This document shows positions 1 to 6,540 of a stretch of 6,540 nucleotides of DNA, one piece after another. The stretch comes from Gammaproteobacteria bacterium (GTDB taxonomy: Bacteria; Pseudomonadota; Gammaproteobacteria; Arenicellales; Arenicellaceae). A program made the position numbers and the translations under genes. The stretch is from positions 1 to 6,540 of the forward strand of contig JAUHZM010000176.1 in NCBI GenBank assembly GCA_030426005.1, read 5' to 3'. The notes beneath the pieces were generated by a model. It worked only from the letters and a program-made list of their open reading frames with translations. It ran no database searches and was not told the origin of the DNA. Positions within the stretch are counted from its first letter, which is position 1; the number at the start of each line of letters is the position of its first letter.

Positions 1-292
1 AGAATAACCACCGGTAGTAATCAGCACGATCAGCGGTATCCGGTGCGAACTTGGCGTCGGGAAACGCATCGGCCAGATAGGCGCAAATCGCGGCACACTC
101 GGTAATCACATTATCACCGTGTTGAATCGCCGGCACTTTCCCCATGGGGTTAATCGCCCGGTATTCAGCGGACTTCATCTCTTCGCCATAGTTGATCAGA
201 ACCTGTTCATATTGCGCACCGACCTCCTGCAACGCCCAGCGAACAATCTGCCCGCGAGACATAGGGTTGGTATAAAAAGTAAGTTCACTCAT
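1..292 (-). CDS. Glutathione S-transferase, N-terminal part (gene runs off the left edge)
   Basis: Reading the minus strand from the ATG at 292-290 gives 97 codons with no stop before the edge. The protein begins MSELTFYTNPMSRGQIVRWA and continues as the thioredoxin-fold half of a cytosolic glutathione S-transferase. Family marks seen are the first strand and catalytic loop (FYTNPMSRG, residues 6-14), the cis-proline loop NPMGKVPAI (48-56), and the glutathione-binding segment ITECAAICAYLAD (63-75). In that segment the usual Glu-Ser pair is Glu65-Cys66. The all-helical C-terminal domain, roughly another 100 residues, lies outside the window. A GGAG at 303-300, seven bases before the ATG, supports this start. 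The family conjugates glutathione to electrophiles in the cytoplasm, but the substrate cannot be read from this half. It sits 46 bases downstream of the dehydrogenase on the same strand and may share its transcript. Family assignment is secure; exact class and function are not. Confidence 0.93.
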   Translation of the reverse strand, partial: MSELTFYTNPMSRGQIVRWALQEVGAQYEQVLINYGEEMKSAEYRAINPMGKVPAIQHGDNVITECAAICAYLADAFPDAKFAPDTADRADYYRWLF

Positions 293-338
293 GATGGCGC
301 TCCATCTGTTGGTTGACGTAGAGTTAGAGACTATAGGC

Positions 339-3008
339 TTACAAACAAATCGTCACAAGCTTACCGTTGTTTGCAGGAATGACAAAGCAACTTACGGCCT
401 GATCGCTTGTGGGGTTATCACACGCATCACCAACATCGTTTTTATCCGTGTCAGCCTGTGTCGGGTTTGCGAGCGTGGGGCAGTTGTCGATCACATCGAG
501 CACACCATCCTGATCTGAGTCCTGCGGTGTCGCGAACGGGGCCAACTCGGCGGCCCGATTCTGCGCGATTTGTGCGCTGTTCAAAGCACCGCAGTAGATT
601 GCCACTAAATGGAACTCCCCTAACCAAGGGCGGTCACCACTGGATTCGTTGCCGAGTATTAGGTCAAAGTTGTTATCCCAGCCACTGAAGTTTCCAGCCA
701 CAGAGCCGACCACGCGCGGCACACCGTTCACATAGATCGAGGCCGAACCACTCGCATCACGGGTGTACACCGTGTGGTTTAACTCGGTGGTCACGGTCGA
801 AGCTGGCGTCTCGATGGACGGTGTGCCATTGGCATCGGTGCCCGTCGTCCTGAGCCGCATCTCATACACATCGGTGTCTTGTCCAAAGGTAAAATTGCGT
901 GTCGTCGTGCTACCGGACAAAGAAATCATACGGACCGGACCAGGACCAGACTGAGCTAGATTGTCAGTTTTAGTCCACGCTTCCACGCTTAACTCATTAC
1001 TGGCTTTGCAGGCATTGACTAACCTGATCGGGTCACTATTACGCAGCACGCTGGACGACAGTAAATCCAATCCACCATTCGGCAGCCAAGATACCGTAGC
1101 GGTGTTTTCTATCAACAAATTGAGTGACGTGCCGGTATTGGAGACATCCGCTACGGTCGCTGAACCCGCACCATCCCTAAAGGTGTAGAGTGCTTGCAGG
1201 CCGGCGCTTACACGAGCTGGGCGAATGATGGCAATCCGCACTTCATCCTGTCCGATGTCCACGCCATCACTGATCTCCAGACGAAATCGGTATACGCCGT
1301 ACGCGGTCGGCGTAAAGTAGGCAATTTCTTCGGTCGAATCCTGAATCATAACCGTTGGCCCAGCTATCTGAGTCCATTGTTCACCGGTGAGAAAGTCGTC
1401 ATTCCCATCTGGGTCGAACGACGCGCTGCCATCCAAACTGATGGTCTGTCCGAGGTAACCTATCTTGTTTGGACCCGCATTCACGTTGGGCGGCATGTTC
1501 GCGCTGGTATCACCGATCACAAACACAGCAGACACTTCGCTGCTGTTATTAAACCCGGCCTTGTAGGCACGCGCTCGAACCAGCTGGCTTTCGGAAATCT
1601 GAAATGGGGCAGTATACAAACTAGACGCCGGGGTTGGCGTTGTGTTGTCCAGGGTAAATCGTATTTCTGCATCGGGTGTCTCAGTACTGATCGACACCAT
1701 CACTGGGTCGGTTGAGACCGCACCGTTAGGAGAAATCACCGGACTGGCAACCGTTTCAAGTGCGGTGTACTGAATTCGGCGAATTTGCCCACTGCTCGTC
1801 GCGTACGTCGTCAACATATAGTAGAGATCACCACTGGCATGAAAGCGCCCGATCACCGGCTTCACCGCGATCCCGTTACTACCACTGACACCGAGACCGG
1901 TAGCAAACGTGGTCACCGTGGGATCGGTATCAGACAAGACGGTATTGATACGCCCAGTTGTGGTGTCATTCCCGCCCCATAGAACCGCGAAGTAACGTCC
2001 GTTGTAACTCGCAGGGAAACTGCCCAAACCGGCGTCTGGCATCCAGGCACCACCAGTGATTAACTCACCGCCAGAGTCTGCGGCAGTGGCCCAAGGTCCA
2101 ATCGCAGTCCCAAGTCCGCTGCCTTCATGTTGATAGTTCGCACCAGCAATCAGTTCGTAAACCCGGTCTTTTTTGCTGCCACGCGCTTCATTGATATAGA
2201 GCGCGCCGGTATCTGGGTGACGCGACATGCTGTACGGATTCCGTAAGCCGAGCGCATAGATCGCGCGATAATTTCCAGTGGTTTGCGTGTAAAACGGATT
2301 ATCGGTTGGCACACTGCCGTTGGCATTGATACGCAAAACTTTGCCTGTGTACGTTGTCAAACTTTGCACCGGATCGCCAGCAAAATCGCCCTTCCAACCG
2401 TCGCCGGTTGTGATGTACAGGGCGCCATCGTTGCCAAACTCTAAGGCGCCGCCGTTATGACTTCCTGAGGATGCGGTGTTGTTAAATGGCAAATCGAGCA
2501 ACAGCACTTCACTCGGTAGCGCGACATCCGGGTTTGCAGTACTGGCCTCAATCCGCACAACTCGATTGTGCAAACTACTGTCTGCCATGTAAAACGCGTA
2601 GACATACCCATTGCTGGCAAAATTGGGATCAAACGCAATATCACGTAAGCCACCTGAACGTCGCGCCTCAGGTTGACCGTTCGCATCGCGCGGTGTGTCA
2701 AAGGTGTAGAACGGCTCGCTGTTAAGCGTCCAGGTATCGTTGCTGGCGTTGTACTTGGCAACTCGTAGCCGACCTGTAATCCGCTCACTAATAAAGAGGC
2801 GGCCATCAGGCGAAAATGCAAAACCATCCGGGTCTTGCAAGTTTTCTAACACCGCCTGATCGGAAAAATTGACCGGTAAGGTAAATGCTGAGACCAACCC
2901 GCCTGTGAACAACCACAGGATGGCAATCTGGCTAGCAAGTCGCCCGAAAAATCGTGCAATGCTTGGTCGGGCAACCTGCTGTGAACAACTGGATTGAGAT
3001 AGGCACAT
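339..3008 (-). CDS. Secreted PQQ-dependent sugar dehydrogenase-like protein with CHB_HEX, PKD-like, LamG and TSP3 modules
   Basis: This is an 889-residue exported protein. Residues 1-41 form a long Sec signal peptide: an Arg-containing n-region, a hydrophobic core at about 28-39, and probable cleavage after VSA (39-41). Residues about 44-415 match the glucose/sorbosone dehydrogenase beta-propeller. Seen are DGFAFSPDGRLFISER (61-76), SHNGGALEFGNDGALYITTG (183-202) and GLRNPYS (254-260). By family knowledge, His184 aligns with the catalytic His of soluble glucose dehydrogenase, and Arg256-Asn257 with its conserved Arg-Asn pair near PQQ. Then come a chitobiase/hexosaminidase C-terminal-like repeat (about 418-498), a PKD/REJ-like Ig fold (505-596), a LamG/concanavalin-type jellyroll (603-823), a calcium-binding thrombospondin-3 repeat (830-864) and a short Cys-containing tail (865-889). 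GGAG at 3019-3016, seven bases upstream, supports the start. It probably acts in the periplasm or outside the cell, oxidising a sugar or alcohol or attaching to glycans. PQQ use and substrate are inferred; no PQQ synthesis gene is in the window. The MFS gene ends 56 bases upstream. Confidence 0.9.
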   Translation of the reverse strand: MCLSQSSCSQQVARPSIARFFGRLASQIAILWLFTGGLVSAFTLPVNFSDQAVLENLQDPDGFAFSPDGRLFISERITGRLRVAKYNASNDTWTLNSEPFYTFDTPRDANGQPEARRSGGLRDIAFDPNFASNGYVYAFYMADSSLHNRVVRIEASTANPDVALPSEVLLLDLPFNNTASSGSHNGGALEFGNDGALYITTGDGWKGDFAGDPVQSLTTYTGKVLRINANGSVPTDNPFYTQTTGNYRAIYALGLRNPYSMSRHPDTGALYINEARGSKKDRVYELIAGANYQHEGSGLGTAIGPWATAADSGGELITGGAWMPDAGLGSFPASYNGRYFAVLWGGNDTTTGRINTVLSDTDPTVTTFATGLGVSGSNGIAVKPVIGRFHASGDLYYMLTTYATSSGQIRRIQYTALETVASPVISPNGAVSTDPVMVSISTETPDAEIRFTLDNTTPTPASSLYTAPFQISESQLVRARAYKAGFNNSSEVSAVFVIGDTSANMPPNVNAGPNKIGYLGQTISLDGSASFDPDGNDDFLTGEQWTQIAGPTVMIQDSTEEIAYFTPTAYGVYRFRLEISDGVDIGQDEVRIAIIRPARVSAGLQALYTFRDGAGSATVADVSNTGTSLNLLIENTATVSWLPNGGLDLLSSSVLRNSDPIRLVNACKASNELSVEAWTKTDNLAQSGPGPVRMISLSGSTTTRNFTFGQDTDVYEMRLRTTGTDANGTPSIETPASTVTTELNHTVYTRDASGSASIYVNGVPRVVGSVAGNFSGWDNNFDLILGNESSGDRPWLGEFHLVAIYCGALNSAQIAQNRAAELAPFATPQDSDQDGVLDVIDNCPTLANPTQADTDKNDVGDACDNPTSDQAVSCFVIPANNGKLVTICL

Positions 3009-3064
3009 GGCAGTTCTCCATATCCCCCTACCTCAATCCATCATAGGTTAGTGATCAAGTTGGC

Positions 3065-4330
3065 TCAAGCCGATTCGTATTTCGCCATATCGCGCGCAGC
3101 CAATATGAAATGGATCGCAGCCCACACACAGACCACCGGGATCACATACAACACGGCGTAACGTAGTGACTCTGCCCCCATACTTGGCTGTAGTAGATCA
3201 CTGACAAAACCGACCATCGTAGGGCCACAGCCTAGGCCAATAATGTTCAACACTAAGAAGAATAAGGCTGAGGAAGTGGCGCGCATACGCGGTTCCACAG
3301 CGCCATGGAAAATCGCCAAGGACGCGCCCAAGTAGCCGGTCAGGAAGAAGGCTGGGAACAAGTTGGCAATCAGGGCAACGGTCTGATTCTTGGTGCTGAA
3401 AATGACAATGATCGGAATAATCGCCAGAAAAATCGCCATGGCCGGCAACCAGGTATACCAACGTTTATCACGCTTACCAAACCGGTCACACAATACGCCC
3501 CACAAGAACGTACCAACAGCGCCGAACAGGCCCACACTGATCGCGAGCCACCAGCCTAGCTCCGCGGTACCCATGCCGAAACTGCGAATAAAAAATGGTG
3601 GCGCCCAGTTGGTAATGCTGTAGCCAGCAAACGCACTCAGACCTGCCGCGATACTAACGTGAATCAAGTATTTCCGCTCCAGGATAAAACCTAACACACG
3701 TTTGAAACTGGCTGGTTGTTGCTCGACAGTATTATTGTTCTCAGACCAGCCACGGATGGGTTCCTGAACCGTCCACCACACAAGCAAAGCAATCGCGATA
3801 CCCGGCAAGCCGACAACCATAAAGGCCACACGCCAGCCGAAATACTCATTGATGATGCCACCGAATAATATGCCAAACATGATTCCGACGTTGATACCGG
3901 CGGAATAAAACGACAGTGCTGAGGCACGTTTCTCAGGCGGATACATATCCGAAATCATTGAATGCGCTGGTGGGCTGCAACCTGCTTCGCCAATTCCGAC
4001 CCCAATCCGCGCCAACACCAATTGCGCGTAGTTAGTCACAAAACCGCTGATCGCCGTCATCAAACTCCAAATACCAATGGAGGCGGCAATAATGTTGCGA
4101 CGATTGGAACGTTCCGCGAGTCGCGCGATGGGGATCCCTGCCAGCACATAAAAAATAGCGAATGCCAGACCGGTTAATAGGCCGAGCTGCAAGTCAGACA
4201 GGTCAAGTTCGACCTTGATGGACTCCTGTAAAATGGTGAGTAGTTGTCGATCGATAAAGTTAACGGCATACACTAAAGTGAGCACCACCAGTACATACGA
4301 CCGATACCTCGGATTCTCATACTTATTCAT
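3065..4330 (-). CDS. Spinster-like MFS transporter
   Basis: A 421-residue inner-membrane carrier of the major facilitator superfamily, with about 12 hydrophobic segments and normal length. The family signature is clear: NFIDRQ (24-29) in the first helix, MFS motif A GIPIARLAERSNRR (65-78), ARIGVGIGEAG (107-117) in the fourth helix, and a second motif-A copy GVLCDRFGKRDKR (278-290) between the halves of the C-terminal bundle. The Asp27-Arg28 pair and Glu115 match the charged residues conserved in bacterial spinster homologues, where they are tied to proton coupling. A hydrophilic loop (about 190-212) links the two six-helix bundles. The ATG at 4330 is preceded by AAAGGAGA (4348-4341) about ten bases upstream. 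It is the first gene of a probable minus-strand operon with the dehydrogenase and GST. The substrate is unknown: spinster-type carriers move lipids, amphipathic molecules or organic acids in different organisms, and the sequence does not decide this. Confidence 0.92.
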   Translation of the reverse strand: MNKYENPRYRSYVLVVLTLVYAVNFIDRQLLTILQESIKVELDLSDLQLGLLTGLAFAIFYVLAGIPIARLAERSNRRNIIAASIGIWSLMTAISGFVTNYAQLVLARIGVGIGEAGCSPPAHSMISDMYPPEKRASALSFYSAGINVGIMFGILFGGIINEYFGWRVAFMVVGLPGIAIALLVWWTVQEPIRGWSENNNTVEQQPASFKRVLGFILERKYLIHVSIAAGLSAFAGYSITNWAPPFFIRSFGMGTAELGWWLAISVGLFGAVGTFLWGVLCDRFGKRDKRWYTWLPAMAIFLAIIPIIVIFSTKNQTVALIANLFPAFFLTGYLGASLAIFHGAVEPRMRATSSALFFLVLNIIGLGCGPTMVGFVSDLLQPSMGAESLRYAVLYVIPVVCVWAAIHFILAARDMAKYESA

Positions 4331-4497
4331 GGGTCAATCATCTCCTTTGGATGTGAAAGTACGTGTTGTTATATTTTTTATCGGTCACGACCATTCGGAG
4401 AGGCACTAACCTGGGGGGCAAGGGAGTTACCGAACGAGTGACTGCTTTGTTCGCAGAATGTACACTGTGCAAAAATATCGCTAGATTTGCAAACACA
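4331..4497. promoter_or_regulatory. Divergent intergenic region between the MFS gene and the hydrolase gene
   Basis: This 167-base gap separates two outward-facing genes, so it should carry promoters for both. For the minus strand it holds the transporter's strong Shine-Dalgarno (4348-4341) and an A/T-rich stretch with a TATAAC hexamer (4373-4368), five of six matches to the sigma-70 -10 box. I see no convincing -35 at the right distance. For the plus strand, TACACT (4461-4466) is a weak -10 candidate. An eight-base palindrome TTTGCAAA (4486-4493) lies just before the ATG at 4498, and no Shine-Dalgarno is obvious there. A frame open from GTG 4363 runs in phase into the hydrolase; GTG 4438 has GGAG (4423-4426) upstream, so part of this region may be coding. 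The regulatory role is inferred from gene orientation. Confidence 0.45.
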
Positions 4498-5565
4498 ATG
4501 TCGAAGTTCACCGTATTTTTAATCCACGGTATCGGAGTCCACCGCGACCCCAGCTGGGCAGATGGGGCTATCGACCTGCTGCGTCAAGCATGGCAGTCCA
4601 GTATTAACTTTGACAGTTCAATGGATCAGCATATCGAAATCGTTCCGATCTGCTATGACGAAGCGTTCGAAGATTATCTGGATGACTTCGCAGACTTGGG
4701 CACTGCCGTTCTGCGCGACACACTCCCCTTGCCCGCCGCCGAGAAACAAGCTTTGGCCGACACACTCAACCAACACCAGATCACCGAACGGCATTTTCTC
4801 TGGGCTTATTTGGTGGATGTCGTCCTGTATAAAATGTCGATCGTGAAAGAGCAGGTCAACGCGCTGGTCGCAAAGCAGCTCTACCAACGTATCGCACAAG
4901 GCAGCACCTCGGATCAATTTGGTGTGATCGCGCATTCCCTCGGCACGCGCGTGATCAATGACACCTTGCAGAACATTCGCACCGCGAAAGCAGACGAAAG
5001 CAACTTCTATCGCCAAGGGTATCGTCTCAAGTTTTTATTGCAGATTTCCGACGTCACCGACCTGTTCAGTCTGCCTTGGCAACGTGATGCGTTTCCACCT
5101 AAGGATGTATTTCCGCATCACACTTTTGACTATCTACGCACCGTCACAAACTGTTTTGACCCCATCGCAAGGATGATACCAACCCGCCTAAACCATTGGC
5201 CGGAGGGCTTGCGGGATCAACGCCACCTTGGGCGGCCGGTCTACAAAGACATTGTGCTAGAGCATGTACATGAAACCAACGTTCATGGCTTGTGTCACTA
5301 CATGCTGCACCCTGAAATCACGGATGAAATATTTGATCTGTGTGGCTTCGGTCGCCGACTGAACAATCGGCAGCAACGGCGTGATGGGTTTCCACTGCTC
5401 GGGCCGGGGGTCCAGCCGGGCTTGCGCACTGCGCTGTCTGACTTAATCGATCACTCTCACCAGAACCATGATGACTCCTGGCAGACCTACATCAACTTAA
5501 TTCTCAAGTTTGGTGATGTGTCGGTACAACATGGCCATGCACCACAGAATGAGGTGATTACATGA
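4498..5565 (+). CDS. Alpha/beta-hydrolase (lipase/esterase-like), family not named
   Basis: A 355-residue protein with no signal peptide, so probably cytoplasmic. The fold is read from a first strand ending in an oxyanion-hole motif, TVFLIHGIGVH (5-15), and a nucleophile elbow, GVIAHSLGTRV (142-152), with Ser147 as the likely catalytic serine. Asp221 (CFDPIARM) and His263 (NVHGLCHY) are candidates for the acid and base of the triad, placed by order only. About 135 residues separate the HGIG motif from the nucleophile, longer than in a minimal hydrolase. This insert is acidic (EDYLDDFADLG, 58-68) and includes a hydrophobic stretch near 99-113. I chose ATG 4498 because the fold starts right after it, although it lacks a clear Shine-Dalgarno. 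In-frame GTG 4438 has GGAG eleven bases upstream and would add 20 residues; the frame is open from GTG 4363. The stop overlaps the next gene by four bases. Lipase, esterase and thioesterase activities are all possible. Confidence 0.8.
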   Translation: MSKFTVFLIHGIGVHRDPSWADGAIDLLRQAWQSSINFDSSMDQHIEIVPICYDEAFEDYLDDFADLGTAVLRDTLPLPAAEKQALADTLNQHQITERHFLWAYLVDVVLYKMSIVKEQVNALVAKQLYQRIAQGSTSDQFGVIAHSLGTRVINDTLQNIRTAKADESNFYRQGYRLKFLLQISDVTDLFSLPWQRDAFPPKDVFPHHTFDYLRTVTNCFDPIARMIPTRLNHWPEGLRDQRHLGRPVYKDIVLEHVHETNVHGLCHYMLHPEITDEIFDLCGFGRRLNNRQQRRDGFPLLGPGVQPGLRTALSDLIDHSHQNHDDSWQTYINLILKFGDVSVQHGHAPQNEVIT

Positions 5566-6527
5566 AACACTGGCTACTGTTGCTCCTGTTAGGCTGGTCA
5601 AGCCAGTCTTACGCCTGCGAATCAGCTGTCACTCCGCTTGACCTACTCGCGGCCGAAGCCGCACTCGGTGATACGATACTGCAGCTAGAAAGCGCCACCA
5701 TGGATGACCTAAACCAAGCTGACGTGGTGTGCTTGCTTAACAATAATAAGGCACTGCACCCGGACCTCCAATCAGCATTGCCTAGTATTCAAAGCTGGCT
5801 CGAGGCAAATCAGCGCACCGACCTCAAGCGCGACGAAGAGCGAAATCTGATTGAACAGATAAATCGTGCCGTAACACGTGATGCTGGTACAGGCTTCGTA
5901 CAGTTACCAAGCACGCAAGACGCAGTACTTGAAATCGATCTGTATCAACTGCTGAATGTCCATTGCTCCTCCAAACCCAGCACACGCTGTGCCGAGGCTA
6001 GCCTGCTGGCACGACGATTGTGGCATTTGAGTGGCCAGTTACGCGCTATTAGCAGCAGCTTAAATCAACGCGATGTGGCTGACAGTTTGACCTATCAAAA
6101 CAAACTCGACCAACGTTGGCGTGCCTACAAAGATGAGACGATTAAGCTTTGGCCACACGAAGTGTTAATCAACTCGATGGCCTACCAACCGCAAGCCGAC
6201 GGCTTTTCTAACCCGCCAAGTTACAAGATTATGGCTTTGCGTCCTGCGATTGGCTTGAGCTATTTATCTGAAGCAGACCATCGAATCCAACCTACATTGA
6301 ATGTGGACTTGTTAGGCGTCTATTGGTGGAAATACCATGACACGGGGCGCGTATCCGCGACACCCGGGCGCGGTGTTGCCGCCAGTATGGTGTGGGATGG
6401 CAGCGATGTCGCCTATGGGCTTAGTTATCATGCCAGTCCCAAATGGTCGCTCACATTGGCACGCGGCGACGAAAACGACGTAGTGGTATCCTTGAGTATG
6501 CAATTGGCTTACTGGCTGTTTCGTTAA
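5562..6527 (+). CDS. Uncharacterised exported protein, probable periplasmic or outer-membrane location
   Basis: A 321-residue protein that I do not recognise. Residues 1-18 form a Sec signal peptide: MKHW, then a leucine-rich core and SYA before Cys19. A lipoprotein is unlikely because the residue at -3 is Ser rather than Leu or a similar aliphatic residue. The front half (about 23-195) looks helical and polar, with Leu/Ala-rich segments and Arg/Glu-rich stretches such as 84-106. The back half (about 224-321) turns to short segments alternating polar and hydrophobic residues, rich in Tyr, Trp and Gly (VDLLGVYWWKY 248-258, VAYGLSYHA 283-291, VVVSLSMQLAYWLF 307-320), as in beta strands of an outer-membrane or periplasmic sheet domain. 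Cys19, Cys57, Cys135 and Cys143 could form disulfides. The ATG lies inside the hydrolase stop (ATGA), with a GAGG-type ribosome site about nine bases upstream. This points to translational coupling and a shared role with the hydrolase. Only 13 bases follow the stop, and no terminator is visible. Confidence 0.8.
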   Translation: MKHWLLLLLLGWSSQSYACESAVTPLDLLAAEAALGDTILQLESATMDDLNQADVVCLLNNNKALHPDLQSALPSIQSWLEANQRTDLKRDEERNLIEQINRAVTRDAGTGFVQLPSTQDAVLEIDLYQLLNVHCSSKPSTRCAEASLLARRLWHLSGQLRAISSSLNQRDVADSLTYQNKLDQRWRAYKDETIKLWPHEVLINSMAYQPQADGFSNPPSYKIMALRPAIGLSYLSEADHRIQPTLNVDLLGVYWWKYHDTGRVSATPGRGVAASMVWDGSDVAYGLSYHASPKWSLTLARGDENDVVVSLSMQLAYWLFR

Positions 6528-6540
6528 TCAATGCCATGAC

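Noticed and set aside
1194..1715. A 173-codon open frame on the plus strand
   Set aside because: It lies wholly inside the dehydrogenase on the other strand, where PKD, LamG and CHB_HEX features are clear. Its protein is rich in His, Arg and Trp and shows no recognisable fold.
2441..2827. A 128-codon open frame on the minus strand
   Set aside because: It is in another frame of the dehydrogenase propeller region, with no domain and no separate ribosome site.
4382..4391. GGTCACGACC as an operator palindrome
   Set aside because: It is only a three-base inverted end (GGT/ACC) around an unsymmetric centre, which is expected by chance.
4618..5016. A 132-codon open frame on the minus strand
   Set aside because: It is antisense to the hydrolase across the nucleophile motif and reads like the complement of a real gene, with no family match.
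5562..5621. Lipoprotein signal ending at Cys19 of the exported protein
   Set aside because: The residues before the cysteine are Ser-Tyr-Ala. A lipobox needs Leu or a similar aliphatic residue at -3 and a small residue at -2, so ordinary signal peptidase cleavage is more likely.
1..6540. Mobile element, CRISPR array, tRNA or phage gene
   Set aside because: I saw no terminal inverted repeats, regularly spaced repeats, tRNA-like cloverleaf or transposase/integrase motif on either strand.

Overview
The window looks like a piece of a gammaproteobacterial chromosome, probably from a marine or other aquatic, polymer-degrading lineage. This is an inference from protein style: a spinster-type MFS carrier, a secreted PQQ-type sugar dehydrogenase carrying LamG and thrombospondin-3 modules, and a bacterial glutathione S-transferase. 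No rRNA, tRNA or taxonomic marker gene is present. Base composition looks moderate and even, and I saw no insertion sequence, phage gene, CRISPR array or tRNA, so nothing suggests a mobile island.

Layout: five protein genes fill almost all of the window, in two divergent groups. On the minus strand, read from about 4330 down to 1, are a spinster-like MFS transporter (4330-3065), a large secreted multidomain PQQ-dependent sugar dehydrogenase-like protein (3008-339), and the N-terminal 97 residues of a glutathione S-transferase that runs off the left edge (292-1). The gaps between these three genes are short (56 and 46 bases), each gene has a recognisable Shine-Dalgarno sequence, and I see no terminator between them, so co-transcription is plausible. 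On the plus strand are an alpha/beta-hydrolase (4498-5565) and an uncharacterised exported protein (5562-6527). These two overlap by four bases (ATGA), the usual sign of translational coupling. The two groups are separated by a 167-base divergent intergenic region (4331-4497) that must hold the promoters for both.

How the genes may work together: the minus-strand group could couple extracytoplasmic oxidation of a sugar or alcohol, or binding of a polysaccharide surface, to uptake of a small molecule by the MFS carrier, with the GST handling reactive products. This is inference only, because GST and spinster-like carriers occur in many contexts. The plus-strand pair is the least understood part. 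It joins a probably cytoplasmic serine hydrolase, with an unusually long segment between the oxyanion-hole motif and the nucleophile, to a signal-peptide-bearing protein that has a helical front half and a strand-rich back half. I recognise no named family for the second protein.

I found no clear evidence of a wholly new biological system. The best candidates for a second look are the hydrolase/exported-protein pair and the short cysteine-containing tail at the C-terminus of the dehydrogenase.
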